NCBI GenBank assembly: GCA_016178505.1 | Contig: JACOTG010000044.1 | Coordinates: forward strand, 1 to 50,948 | Length of the DNA stretch: 50,948 bases | Source: Planctomycetota bacterium | GTDB lineage: Bacteria; Planctomycetota; JACOTG01 | Direction: 5' to 3' | Shown: piece by piece, positions 16,121-24,080 of the stretch | Layout of the letters: each line of letters opens with the position of its first letter | How positions within the stretch are numbered: position 1 is the first letter of the stretch | The notes under the pieces: generated by a model | What the model saw: only the letters and a program-made list of their open reading frames with translations | Told to the model about the DNA's origin: nothing | Database searches by the model: none | Program-made: the position numbers and the translations under genes

Positions 16121-17260
16121 TCAGCGGCGGCACGCGGCGGCACGCTCGGCCAGCACCTTTGCAAAGGAGTCATCTCCCATGTCGCGTCGCACGAATGCCC
16201 ACTCTTCGAGAACGAGGCGCTCGTCGGGGAATCGCTCGGACGCCGCTTTGGCCTCGGCATCGGCCTCCTCGAACCGCTCGGCGCTTCTCAGTAGCTCGAT
16301 CATGAAGACACTTCGACCTCGGTCGCTCGCAGCACCGACAGCCGTCTTGCGAATGGCGTCGATGCCGCGTCGAAGGGTCGATTGGAGGCGTTCCGTCTCG
16401 CTCGGCTCGATCAAGCGGAACGTTGCCGTCGCCGTTTCCGCTCCCGCGTCGACCTGCCACAGGTTGGACTCACCGACTTGGAGCGGAGGCAGCTCCGACG
16501 GATACGGCAGTTCTCGTCCCATGACGTCGCCTCTCGGCCAAGTCCTCGACCCGACGCGCACCAAGATGGACGGCGAAGGGCCGCCGCCCTCCCAGCGAAA
16601 CGTCGGCTTCGGCTCGGAGATCGCACCGATCGGGGAGATCAGCCGCAGAGGAGTGCCGGCTTCCGTGCCTCGACGCACGGAATTGCGGAGAAGATCCAGC
16701 GCTCCTCTTCGATCCGCTCCGCCCGTCCATGCGACCCGTGCATCGACCTCCGTCACTTGCGGCTCCGGCCCGCGGCTGACCACGCGATCGGGAAGGAGAA
16801 AAGTGACCGCGGCACCGCGCGCGAGGCGAAGCCTCGCACCGGGCGAAACCTCGTCTCCGTAGGCGAGCAAGCGGTCCCCGTCGCGAACGTCGCCGCGCGT
16901 TGCGAGCACGAGCGCCGGACCGCTCACGGAGAATGCCGAATCCGCGCGCCAGCCGAACGGATCGCCCAGCCACAGCGCGACGAGGATCGCCGCAGCGGCG
17001 GCAAGCGATGCCCAAAGCGCAACGCGCGGGGCGCCCCGCCGTCGCGCGACGGGGCTACGTTGCATTGCGTCGAGTGCGGTCCGGCACCTTTCGCATCGAT
17101 TCGCGTGTTCCTCGATCGGTCGCCGCTCCTCCTCCAGCAGCGCGCCATCGACGAATGCGGCGATCTGCTCGGCATCCAGGCAACCCGCGCGCACGGCAGC
17201 CTCCGGGCTTTCGTCCCGGAGCAGATGCCCGAGAAGTCGATCGACTTCGCGCTCATCCAC
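16121..17260 (-). CDS. Membrane anti-sigma factor with zinc-finger domain
   Basis: A 379-residue protein. The cytoplasmic N-terminus has the anti-sigma zinc-finger pattern: Cys27, then HxxxCxxC at H52, C56 and C59 (EEHANRCERCR). One transmembrane helix spans about 80-98 (VALWASLAAAAAILVALWL). The extracytoplasmic region holds a FecR-like segment (about 115-165, GDRLLAYGDEVSPGARLRLARG), a beta-sandwich-like region with SPIGAISEPKPTFRWEGG, and C-terminal helices with a TPR flavour (AERFEEADAEAKAASERFPDE). GTG 17260 was chosen because AAAGGAG lies 7 nt upstream and it overlaps the sigma stop by 8 nt, implying translational coupling; a start at 17299 is possible but lacks such a site. It should hold the upstream sigma factor at the membrane until an outside signal arrives. 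Confidence 0.75.
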   Translation of the reverse strand: MDEREVDRLLGHLLRDESPEAAVRAGCLDAEQIAAFVDGALLEEERRPIEEHANRCERCRTALDAMQRSPVARRRGAPRVALWASLAAAAAILVALWLGDPFGWRADSAFSVSGPALVLATRGDVRDGDRLLAYGDEVSPGARLRLARGAAVTFLLPDRVVSRGPEPQVTEVDARVAWTGGADRRGALDLLRNSVRRGTEAGTPLRLISPIGAISEPKPTFRWEGGGPSPSILVRVGSRTWPRGDVMGRELPYPSELPPLQVGESNLWQVDAGAETATATFRLIEPSETERLQSTLRRGIDAIRKTAVGAASDRGRSVFMIELLRSAERFEEADAEAKAASERFPDERLVLEEWAFVRRDMGDDSFAKVLAERAAACRR

Positions 17261-18248
17261 GAGGGGGCTCCTTTGCCGCTCGGGCACGGGTCTCGTCAAC
17301 CGATCGATCGATCTTCAGCTGGAACTCTCGTCCAACGGCGATCCAGAACTGCTCGTCGGTTTCCTCGAAAGCGTCGGGACCAAGCGACCGCCGAAAGCCG
17401 TCCATCAGCCGCTTCCGCACGCGCGTGATCCACCGACTCACCGAAGCTTTGTGTACGCCGCGCGCGCTTCCGATCTCCTGCAAGGTCTCCCCGCGAAGGT
17501 AGTACGCCTCGACGAGGAAGCGGTCCTCGTGACCGAGCGACTGGATCACCTGGGTCGCCGTTCGCTCGAGCCGTTCGAGCCGCTCGCGTCGATCGGCGAG
17601 CCCGTCGGGGGTGCCTTCGCGAACGGTCTCGTTGCGCGGAGGGTGAACGTGTGCACCGTTGCGGTTGGCCGACGCGAGCGCGCTGGTTCGCCGTCGCGCG
17701 TCGTAGAAATCCGCTGCCTTGAAGTGGACGATCGCTCGAAGCCACGTCGATAGGCGCGCATGACCGCGGTATGCCGCGAGCCCGCCGCCGCCGGTGCGCT
17801 GTCGCGCGAGGAACAGGTCGCCGAGAAGGCTCGACGAGATCTCTTCACCGTCGCTCGGAGTCTTGGCGGCCGCAGCCACCAGTGCCTTGACGTAGCTTCC
17901 GTACGAGCGCTCGAGGTGCTTCCACGCGGCATGGCACCCGAGGGAGCACGACAGCGCGAGCGCCAAATCCTCGAGCTCGAGGCGAGCCACGAAGAACCGA
18001 AGGCTCCGACTCTGGCTCGCCCGCTCGTCGAGTGCCAGGAAGTCGGTCGCCGCGATCCTCGCCACATGGCCGGCGAAATCGTCGGCACTCAGGAGGGTGG
18101 ATCTCAGCTTCCGCGTGAGCGCGTGATACGGTCCATCGAGGAGATCGCCGTAGTCGCGGGCAAACCGTCGCAGCGCTTCGGCGTCGCCCGCCGCACACGC
18201 GCGAGCGAAGCCCGATTCGTCCGGGTTTGTCTCGGGGATGTGGCGCAC
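17253..18248 (-). CDS. ECF-like sigma-70 family factor with extended N-terminus
   Basis: A 331-residue protein. The region-2-like segment is LLGDLFLARQRTGGGGLAAYRGHARLSTWLRAIVHFKAADFYDARRR, and region 4 is a clear helix-turn-helix (FLVEAYYLRGETLQEIGSARGVHKASVSRWITRVRKRL). Ordinary ECF factors are about 180-200 residues; here about 100 extra N-terminal residues and a linker enlarge it, resembling long acidobacterial or planctomycete ECF relatives. GTG 18248 is preferred because a promoter (TTTCGC-17-TATACT, 18283-18311) would start RNA about 28 nt upstream, ruling out longer versions. Its end overlaps the anti-sigma gene. Targets are unknown; the next genes in the same direction encode the anti-sigma and a secreted protease. 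The protein family is clear, the exact ECF group is not. Confidence 0.75.
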   Translation of the reverse strand: MRHIPETNPDESGFARACAAGDAEALRRFARDYGDLLDGPYHALTRKLRSTLLSADDFAGHVARIAATDFLALDERASQSRSLRFFVARLELEDLALALSCSLGCHAAWKHLERSYGSYVKALVAAAAKTPSDGEEISSSLLGDLFLARQRTGGGGLAAYRGHARLSTWLRAIVHFKAADFYDARRRTSALASANRNGAHVHPPRNETVREGTPDGLADRRERLERLERTATQVIQSLGHEDRFLVEAYYLRGETLQEIGSARGVHKASVSRWITRVRKRLMDGFRRSLGPDAFEETDEQFWIAVGREFQLKIDRSVDETRARAAKEPPRG

Positions 18249-18282
18249 GAGTCTCGCTTCGCTCCTGGGGTCGGTGCGGGCG

Positions 18283-18311
18283 AGTATATCCGAGCCCTCG
18301 TCGCCGCGAAA
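18283..18311 (-). promoter_or_regulatory. Promoter of the sigma/anti-sigma operon
   Basis: On the minus strand TTTCGC (18311-18306), 17 bp, TATACT (18288-18283). The -10 is good and the -35 weak, which would fit an activated or autoregulated promoter. Confidence 0.45.
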
Positions 18312-18389
18312 GCCCCGGAAAACACGCCGTCCGAGACTTCGACGATGCGCCGCATCGAATCGACGCGCAGCCCTGATCCCACCCGACGC

Positions 18390-18417
18390 TTTACAGCCCC
18401 TGTGCGCCGCGCATAAT
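18390..18417 (+). promoter_or_regulatory. Promoter of the dipeptidase, leaderless geometry
   Basis: TTTACA (18390-18395), 16 bp, CATAAT (18412-18417). Transcription would begin near 18424, two or three bases before the ATG at 18427, leaving no room for a ribosome-binding site. Confidence 0.5.
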
Positions 18418-18426
18418 CGCGCAGCC

Positions 18427-19437
18427 ATGTCGCCCCACTCACGACTCGACCGATCGTCCCAACTCCACCACGACGCCGTCGTCGTCGATGCCCATGCCGA
18501 CATGCGCTGGAAGGTCGCGGAAGACGGACGCGACCTCACCTCTCGCCTCTCCATCGGGCACGCCGACATGCCGCGCCTCGTCGAAGCCGGAGTCGATGTC
18601 CAGGTCTTCGCCGTTTTCGTGGAGCCAGGACGAGGCAAGCCCGACGACCTCGCCGAAGCCGACCGTGCCCTGGATCTCTTCGACGCCTTCGAACATCGCG
18701 CCGGCAGCTTGCTGCGCCGCGTCAGGCGGCGCGACGACCTTCCTCGGCCCGGCGAGCGATCCCCACTTCGGGCGCTCCTCGGAATCGAGGGCGCTCACAT
18801 GGTCGGTCCAGACCTCGATCGGTTGCATGAATTCCACGAACGCGGAGTGCGGCTCGTTACGTTGACCTGGAATCCGGTGAACGACTGGGCGGACGGCTGC
18901 CAGCCGGCCGCGAACGATCGCTTGCACGGCGGCTTGTCGCCCCTCGGTCGCGAGCGTGTCGCCGAAATGAACCGCCTGGGCATGATCGTCGACCTCTCGC
19001 ATGCATCGCCAGCGACGTTCGACGACGTGCTCGAGATGACCCGGCAGCCACCGATCGCGAGCCACTCCTGCGTCGCCGCGCTGCGCCGCCACCCGCGCAA
19101 CCTGACCGACGAGCAGCTTCGGGCACTCGCACGAAGCGGAGGCGTCGTCGGAATCAACTTCTTTCCTACGTTCCTGCACGATGGCGACCCCGGAGACGTG
19201 GGGATCGAGCACGTGATCGCGCACGTCGAGCACGTCATTCGAGTCGCCGGTGAGGATCACGTCGGGCTGGGGTCCGACTTCGACGGCATTCCGTCGACGC
19301 CGCGCGGGCTCGAGGACGTCACCCGCCTCCCGAAGATCACGGAACATCTGCTGCGCGCGGGTTACGAGGACCGAGTCGTGCGGAAGATCCTCGGGGAGAA
19401 CTTCCTTCGAGTGTTTCAGAATGTGCTGACCAACTGA
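18427..19437 (+). CDS. M19 family membrane-dipeptidase-like metallopeptidase
   Basis: A 336-residue protein of the renal-dipeptidase-like amidohydrolase fold. Metal ligands are visible in order: VVDAHADMRW (His-x-Asp), LGIEGAHMV (bridging Glu), IVDLSHAS (His), SHSCVAALRRHPRNLTDEQL (His), and LGSDFDGIP (Asp). VTLTWNPVNDWADG matches the family substrate loop. There is no signal peptide, so it is probably cytoplasmic and cleaves dipeptides or D-amino-acid-containing peptides. The start at 18427 has no Shine-Dalgarno sequence but lies a few bases from a predicted transcription start. A small hairpin with a pyrimidine-rich tail follows the stop. Divergent from the sigma factor gene, with 178 bp between the starts. 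Confidence 0.9.
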   Translation: MSPHSRLDRSSQLHHDAVVVDAHADMRWKVAEDGRDLTSRLSIGHADMPRLVEAGVDVQVFAVFVEPGRGKPDDLAEADRALDLFDAFEHRAGSLLRRVRRRDDLPRPGERSPLRALLGIEGAHMVGPDLDRLHEFHERGVRLVTLTWNPVNDWADGCQPAANDRLHGGLSPLGRERVAEMNRLGMIVDLSHASPATFDDVLEMTRQPPIASHSCVAALRRHPRNLTDEQLRALARSGGVVGINFFPTFLHDGDPGDVGIEHVIAHVEHVIRVAGEDHVGLGSDFDGIPSTPRGLEDVTRLPKITEHLLRAGYEDRVVRKILGENFLRVFQNVLTN

Positions 19438-19440
19438 GCT

Positions 19441-19463
19441 ACGGGAATTCCCCGTGTCTTTCC
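19441..19463 (+). terminator. Terminator after the dipeptidase
   Basis: ACGGG and CCCGT form a 5-bp stem around AATTC (19441-19455) just after the stop codon, followed by GTCTTTCC. It is short but well placed. Confidence 0.4.
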
Positions 19464-19492
19464 TTGACCGGCGCGAAGCAGACCGCTATAGT
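19464..19492 (+). promoter_or_regulatory. Near-consensus promoter with no gene downstream on its strand
   Basis: TTGACC (19464-19469), 17 bp, TATAGT (19487-19492), one of the best promoters in the window. It faces a region with no plus-strand gene until 21267 and points at the 3' ends of minus-strand genes, so it most likely drives the RNA described next. Confidence 0.65.
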
Positions 19493-19498
19493 GCGCGC

Positions 19499-19660
19499 AA
19501 CTTAGCGGGCCACGAATGGGATCTCATGACTCCAACGCGTTCGAATGAGGAATCAATCGGTAGCCAAGGTTGTGCTTCTCTGAAGCATGTAAAACTCGCC
19601 ATCATCAATCTTCCCCCATTCTCCTTTAGTTAACAGAGTTCTCCCCTTGGCTACTCTTTC
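19499..19660 (+). ncRNA. Candidate structured small RNA with C/U-rich loop
   Basis: The predicted transcript folds into discrete elements. A 5' hairpin CTCAT/ATGAG (19523-19549) is followed by a perfect 10-bp outer stem, GTAGCCAAGG (19560-19569) with CCTTGGCTAC (19645-19654). Inside the outer stem sit an 8-pair hairpin (19571-19578 with 19582-19589, loop TCT, two wobble pairs) and a second stem AACTC/GAGTT (19593-19597 and 19636-19640). The loop of the second stem is the pyrimidine run at 19609-19627, which includes TTCTCCTTTAG, complementary to AAAGGAGAA and so anti-Shine-Dalgarno-like. Base composition is more AT-rich than the neighbours. No known RNA family (6S, tmRNA, SRP, RNase P) is recognised. 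The 3' end is uncertain, somewhere between 19655 and 19745. Confidence 0.45.
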
Positions 19661-19712
19661 GCGCCCGATAGTCCTGCCCGGAAACAACTGACCGACACAC
19701 GTCAAACGAGCC

Positions 19713-19742
19713 GCGGCGCGAGCGTCGTGGCGCCCGCGCCGC
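19713..19742. terminator. GC-rich hairpin, possible shared terminator
   Basis: GCGGCGCG (19713-19720) pairs perfectly with CGCGCCGC (19735-19742). It lies 14 bp past the stop of the minus-strand secreted protein and could end that mRNA, the plus-strand RNA, or both. Only short T-runs follow. Confidence 0.35.
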
Positions 19743-19755
19743 ACTCGACCTTTCA

Positions 19756-21045
19756 TCACGGAATCGTTTCGAGAACGATGGCATCGCCAAGCTCGCCGGT
19801 CTGATCGTCCATCGGTTGAAGCACGCGCGAGATCCCCGCAGGCGTTCGGCCTGTCGGATAGGTGAACGATCCGGTACCGGCCGAATCGAGGTTCACCAAG
19901 AATCGAACGCGTGTCGACGATCGCTGGTAGAGAGCGCTCGACGTGTCGACGTAGAGCCAACCGATGCCGCCGCTCGTCGCGACCTGCGGCGGCAAGTATG
20001 GCGTGCGCGGCGGCGACGCGAGGACTCGAACTCGCCCACCGGGAGTCCCGTTCAAGACGCGAACCGTTACTTCGCTCGCGGCCGACAGCGAAACTTGAGG
20101 ATTGTCGGCTTCGAGCGCGAGTGGCGTCCCGAAGTCATTCACGATGGCGAGGCCGTCGAGACTCTCCTCGGAGACGAAACCAATGGAGCTTCCGGTCAGC
20201 GGCACGCCGTTGAGCGACGCCACGGCGCCGCCGTTCGCCGTCGTGAACACGGTGCCCTCGAGCCCGCTGGCCGTTGAGCCGACGACGAAAAAGAGCTGAC
20301 CCGGGTGATCCGGATCCATCTCGACTTCCGTGACGTCGACGATCGACGAGACCGTGCGCCCCAGAGCGTTGGAGACCATCGCGATGAAGTCCGCCTCGCG
20401 ATACACGAGGGCCGCGGAAACCGCCCCGGCGTCGAGCCGAAAGACGTCGCCGTCGTCGAGCGTCGCGCTGCCGTTCTGCGCGATCAGGGCGGCATCCGTC
20501 GTCAACTCGTTCTCGGAGAACGAGAAGAAGATCGCGCCCGATTCGTCGATGGCCAATGCATCGACGTCGATGGTCGTCGTGCCCGTCGCGGCTGCAATTG
20601 CCGCCTCGGGGACGATCGTCTCGATGGTGCCGTCCGGTCGTAGTCGAACGACGTCGCCGTCGAGCGCTTCCTCGCCCGACGTGAAGTGCTGCGTCGAACC
20701 GAACGAGACGTAGGCGTCGTAGATCGTCGGTCGCCCGCGGAGCCCGGGCGGAAATGCGATCGCGTCGACCTCGGCCGGTTCGTCGTCGAAGTTGCCGTTT
20801 CCGTTTGCATCACCGAGCACGGCGCGCCACGAGAGATCGCTGAGGAAGCTGCCGATCGGGCGGCCTGAGCCCGGCGTCAGAACCAGCAGCTCTTCGTCGT
20901 CGATGTCCGGTAGCTGTGCGGTCGCCGCATCGCCTGACGTGGAAATCACGAGCGCGCGCGGCTGCGCGCTCGCCCTCACACTACTCACGACAATCGCACC
21001 AGCGCCTGCGCAAAGAACCCGCGTCCACAATCGTGCCGTCGTCAT
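19756..21045 (-). CDS. Secreted protein of unknown function with EF-hand-like loop
   Basis: A 429-residue exported protein. Start ATG 21045 has AGGAGG 7 nt upstream and is followed by a signal peptide (MTTARLWTRVLC, GAIVVSSVRASAQ). The mature part contains DANGNGNFDDEP (near residue 90), a Ca-binding loop of the dockerin/EF-hand type. It also has repeats of the form GDVVRLRPDGTIETIV, DALAIDESGAIFFSFSE and GDVFRLDAGAV, which suggest a beta-propeller-like fold. The C-terminal 110 residues form a beta-rich module (SLSAASEVTVRVLNGTP then FLVNLDSAGTGSFTYP) that resembles in style the ends of the metalloprotease and subtilase of this window. I do not recognise the family. It is monocistronic; no promoter was convincing upstream. 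Confidence 0.75.
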   Translation of the reverse strand: MTTARLWTRVLCAGAGAIVVSSVRASAQPRALVISTSGDAATAQLPDIDDEELLVLTPGSGRPIGSFLSDLSWRAVLGDANGNGNFDDEPAEVDAIAFPPGLRGRPTIYDAYVSFGSTQHFTSGEEALDGDVVRLRPDGTIETIVPEAAIAAATGTTTIDVDALAIDESGAIFFSFSENELTTDAALIAQNGSATLDDGDVFRLDAGAVSAALVYREADFIAMVSNALGRTVSSIVDVTEVEMDPDHPGQLFFVVGSTASGLEGTVFTTANGGAVASLNGVPLTGSSIGFVSEESLDGLAIVNDFGTPLALEADNPQVSLSAASEVTVRVLNGTPGGRVRVLASPPRTPYLPPQVATSGGIGWLYVDTSSALYQRSSTRVRFLVNLDSAGTGSFTYPTGRTPAGISRVLQPMDDQTGELGDAIVLETIP

Positions 21046-21266
21046 GCCTCGCCCTCCTTTGCCAACTGGGACCGCCCCTCGAGGCGCCCCCCCGCTCATC
21101 CGCCGCTCGAGCCTCCCTCCGAACCCTTCGAAGACGACGACTCGTCGCGGGCGCTCGCATCGGAGCACGAGAACCAAGTCGAGTGTTCGCGCGAAAAGTT
21201 ACGCGGAGAGTCGAAATCGAGCGATCGGTTATGATCGGCCAACCTCGAACCAACGAAAGGACGACG

Positions 21267-21479
21267 ATGTCCTGCTACTGGAATCAACTCACGGAGCTCC
21301 TGCGAGAGATCGGGCTCGAAGTGAACGACTCGAATCGAAAAGCACTCTCGCGTCGCGTCAGCGAGTTCACGGGGTACGACGAGGTCCACTGCCCGAATAT
21401 CCGGAGGGAGTTGTCGGCGATCCTGGAGGACGCGGATCGTCGACGGAAGCTCGGAGAGTATCTCAGAAGCGGCCGGTAG
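21267..21479 (+). CDS. Small hypothetical protein, 70 residues
   Basis: MSCYWNQLTELLREIGLEVN begins a compact, charged, probably all-helical 70-residue protein with two cysteines (C3, C42), no signal peptide and no membrane helix. GAAAGG lies about 6 nt upstream of the ATG. A TATGAT at 21230-21235 could be its -10, but no good -35 is present. It stands alone between two minus-strand genes, 5 bp from the stop of the HEAT-repeat gene, and its codon use is like that of real genes here. The balanced amino acid composition, unlike the Arg/Ser-rich spurious frames, is the main reason to accept it. Function unknown. Confidence 0.65.
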   Translation: MSCYWNQLTELLREIGLEVNDSNRKALSRRVSEFTGYDEVHCPNIRRELSAILEDADRRRKLGEYLRSGR

Positions 21480-21484
21480 TCGGC

Positions 21485-22723
21485 CTAGAGCTCACCGTTC
21501 TGAGCCCACCACCGAATCCACGCCTCTCGTTGCGTCCCTTTGTCTACGCCGGCGAGGTTCACGAGCGCCGCGCGCGCGGCCACGCGAACCGGGCTCTCGG
21601 GGTCGACGAGGCGCTCCACGATCAGTGGGAATGCTTCGCGCTGGCGAATTCGCGCAAGGGCACGAAGCGCCTCGCAGCGAACGAGCGCGTCCTCGTCGGC
21701 GAGGGCACGCGTCAGCGGCTCGGCGGCTCGACGATCTTCGAGTTGCGCGAGTGAACGGACGGCGATGCGTCGCGGTCGCGGGTTCTCGCGGTCGAGGACT
21801 TCGGCGATCGGCTCCACGACGCGCGTGTCATGAATGCGCGAGAGAAGATGGACGATCGACTCCACGACGTCGTCGCTAGCGAACGTGATCTCGCGCGTGA
21901 GCGGGTCGATCAGCGCGGCGCCGGCGCCCGAATCGATCGTGGCGCGAAGCGCGTCTTCGGACGCCTCGCGCACCCACCCGTTGGAGTCGAGAAGCCCGCG
22001 AAGCAAGATGGGAGTTGCGCGGGGATCGCCGCTTTGGGCAACGAGCTCGAATGCGCGCTGCTTCGCTTCCCCCTTCGCCGAAGCCGCCAAGGAAGCTGCG
22101 GCGTCGAACGCACGGGGATCGTGGAAGCGCTTCAACGAGTCGAGGAGCGCGGCCTGCAGGGCGGCCTCCGAGCCGGGGAGCCGCTTCACGAACGCGTCGA
22201 CCGCGCGGAGGTCGCCGATGTCGCGCAACACCCAAGTGAGCCAGATCACTTCCGGCGACACGCTGTGCTCGTAGATATCCAGGAGGTACGGCACCGCCGG
22301 TCGGCCGAGTGCCGTGAGCGCCGCGGCGGCCTCCTCTTTGCGATCCGCGCTTCGATCCGCCAAACACGAGCGAAGGCGGTCGACCTCCGCTCGAACCAAG
22401 GGGTCGACGACGGTGGCGCTCGATCGCTTGACGTTCGTGTCTGCGACCGACGATCGAGGGTCCGGTGTCGGCGCCGAGGATGCGCGTGCGCTGGTCCGCT
22501 CGGTGGCCGCGTGGGTTTCCAGGATCGACTCGACTTCCGCAAGATCGAGCCGCACGTCGCCTGTTGCCGCGTGAACCACGATCTCGTCGTTCGGACGGCG
22601 TTCGACGACTCCGCGAATGATCCGCCCGTTCCGCAGCCGAACCTCGTCCGCCGAAGTGCGCGATGCGAAGAGCGTCAGGAACGCCGCGGCTAGGAACAGG
22701 CGTGCGACGCCAATCGTGTGCAC
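21485..22723 (-). CDS. Exported HEAT-repeat protein
   Basis: A 412-residue protein. GTG 22723 is chosen because it opens a good signal peptide (HTIGVARLFLAAAFLTLFASRTSA), has AGGA 8 nt upstream and lies 11 nt after the preceding stop; a start at 22771 would overlap that gene. Residues about 28-70 look like a small SH3-like beta module (DEVRLRNGRIIRGVVERR). After a low-complexity linker, residues 120-400 contain five to seven HEAT/PBS-lyase-type repeats (for example RRIAVRSLAQLEDRRAAEPL and VRCEALRALARIRQREAFPLI). Such repeats make protein-binding solenoids; the exported location and operon position after three pseudopilins suggest a scaffold for the pilus-like structure. It is the last cistron of that operon. 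Confidence 0.78.
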   Translation of the reverse strand: MHTIGVARLFLAAAFLTLFASRTSADEVRLRNGRIIRGVVERRPNDEIVVHAATGDVRLDLAEVESILETHAATERTSARASSAPTPDPRSSVADTNVKRSSATVVDPLVRAEVDRLRSCLADRSADRKEEAAAALTALGRPAVPYLLDIYEHSVSPEVIWLTWVLRDIGDLRAVDAFVKRLPGSEAALQAALLDSLKRFHDPRAFDAAASLAASAKGEAKQRAFELVAQSGDPRATPILLRGLLDSNGWVREASEDALRATIDSGAGAALIDPLTREITFASDDVVESIVHLLSRIHDTRVVEPIAEVLDRENPRPRRIAVRSLAQLEDRRAAEPLTRALADEDALVRCEALRALARIRQREAFPLIVERLVDPESPVRVAARAALVNLAGVDKGTQREAWIRWWAQNGEL

Positions 22724-22733
22724 GGATGGAATC

Positions 22734-24065
22734 CTAACGTTGCGCAGGGGCGCGGTTGACGGCGACTTCACGCCACGCGCGCGGTGAGAAGTACGGAACC
22801 AGCGGAAGCGAGCCGAGGGCCTCGCTCGAGAAGGAGACGCTCAGCGAGCCGGACCCGTAGTTGCTGCCGAATCGACTTCTTCCACTGCTGAAGGCGTAGA
22901 GCCCGCCGATGATTCGCGCGTCCCCGTTTCGGTGAGCGATGACGTCGGCGAGCACGAACCCTTTGAAGTGGCCTTGCAGGTCTCCGAGAACGGCGTTCGA
23001 GTACTCGCTGTGGAAGACGAAGATCGATGGGTCGTCGTTGTAGGAGTCTCCGAAGTTCATCGGCGTCAGAACCGGGCCGGCCTGCGCGGTCGCCGGGAAG
23101 TCGAGCACGAGGATCTTCCCACCCGGCACCTGATTGCCGTTCTGTGACAGATAGGCGAGGAAGTCCGATTCGGTCGTGAAGTAGGTCCCCTGAGTCTGGG
23201 CGACGCGCTTGAGCGTGCCATCGGGAAGACCGAGAAGCGCATCGGGTGAACTCGGGTACTGGGAGAGATCCTCGTCGACGAGTCCGTCCCCGTCGTTGTC
23301 GATGCCGTCGGGCGACTCTTCGTCGATGCGACCATCCCCGTCCTGATCGATGCCGTCGCCGTACGGCATGCTCTGCTGAATGATGTCGAGGATCTGAGTG
23401 GGATCTGAGGTCGGATCGTGGCCGTGGCCGCCGACCATTGCGGCGCCCGAAACCGTGACGAGGCCCGAGCTACTCACCGCGAACACTCCGGGCGGACTCG
23501 GCGAATTGGGGTCGCTGCTACCGATGACGGAGCCGTCGAGAAGTCGGTGATCGCGACCATCGATGATCGTGTTGCCGGCGACTCGGACCGCTCCTCTCGA
23601 GGAGATGGCGGCTCGCGGCCGGAGGGCGAGCGCACGATTCTCCAAGACGACTTCGACTCTTCGTTCCGCCATCGGATCGTTCGGATCTCCACCGACCGTG
23701 GCTTGCGAGCGAAGCGTGACGACGCTGACGCCGCCCGTCGTCGCCGCCGAGTCTTCCCAATTCACCGCGTACGGGAGCTGGGCTTCGCGGGTGCGATCGA
23801 TGGCGCCGGTGCTCACGATCGTCGGGTTACCGATCCGGTTCGGATCCGACAAGCTGCCCGAATTGAGCCGATCGAGAAACTCATCGACGCCTGCTTCGGC
23901 CGCTTGAAGCGCCTTTTCTCGCCGCGCGCCCGCCTTTGCACCTTCCATCTCGCCGCGGGTCACGATGAGGAAAGCGTACGCGAAACCCACGACGAGGATC
24001 GCGGCGACGAGGGTCACCACGAGGATGGTTCCCCTTTCGCTTTGTTTCCTGCGATTGGCGTTCAT
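22734..24065 (-). CDS. PilX-like pseudopilin/assembly protein with Ca-binding loops
   Basis: A 443-residue protein. Residues 12-36 form an N-terminal hydrophobic helix (GTILVVTLVAAILVVGFAYAF) preceded by a short basic stretch, then AGARREKALQAAEAGVDEFL, the layout of PilX/GspK-like minor pseudopilins. The canonical prepilin peptidase glutamate is missing, which is common in PilX-like proteins. Residues 238-266 contain two Ca-binding loops, DGIDQDGDGRIDEE and DGIDNDGDGLVDED, of the thrombospondin-3/EF-hand type. The rest is a large exposed beta-rich domain. It is third in the operon after PilV- and PilW-like genes; the PilW-like stop is 15 bp upstream and the HEAT gene follows. It probably sits at the tip of a type IV pilus-like or type II secretion pseudopilus. 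Confidence 0.75.
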   Translation of the reverse strand: MNANRRKQSERGTILVVTLVAAILVVGFAYAFLIVTRGEMEGAKAGARREKALQAAEAGVDEFLDRLNSGSLSDPNRIGNPTIVSTGAIDRTREAQLPYAVNWEDSAATTGGVSVVTLRSQATVGGDPNDPMAERRVEVVLENRALALRPRAAISSRGAVRVAGNTIIDGRDHRLLDGSVIGSSDPNSPSPPGVFAVSSSGLVTVSGAAMVGGHGHDPTSDPTQILDIIQQSMPYGDGIDQDGDGRIDEESPDGIDNDGDGLVDEDLSQYPSSPDALLGLPDGTLKRVAQTQGTYFTTESDFLAYLSQNGNQVPGGKILVLDFPATAQAGPVLTPMNFGDSYNDDPSIFVFHSEYSNAVLGDLQGHFKGFVLADVIAHRNGDARIIGGLYAFSSGRSRFGSNYGSGSLSVSFSSEALGSLPLVPYFSPRAWREVAVNRAPAQR

Positions 24066-24080
24066 CGTGGGATCTCCAGT

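Noticed and set aside
15793..16305. A plus-strand frame of 170 codons in the gap before the metalloprotease
   Set aside because: No ribosome-binding site, no recognisable fold, and its second half is antisense to the anti-sigma gene.
19553..19756. A minus-strand frame of 67 codons ending in a plausible-looking peptide, its ATG overlapping the stop of the secreted-protein gene
   Set aside because: The first half is Arg-rich and crosses a strong GC hairpin, and there is no ribosome-binding site. The same bases form a well-paired plus-strand RNA behind a good promoter. A gene remnant is not excluded.
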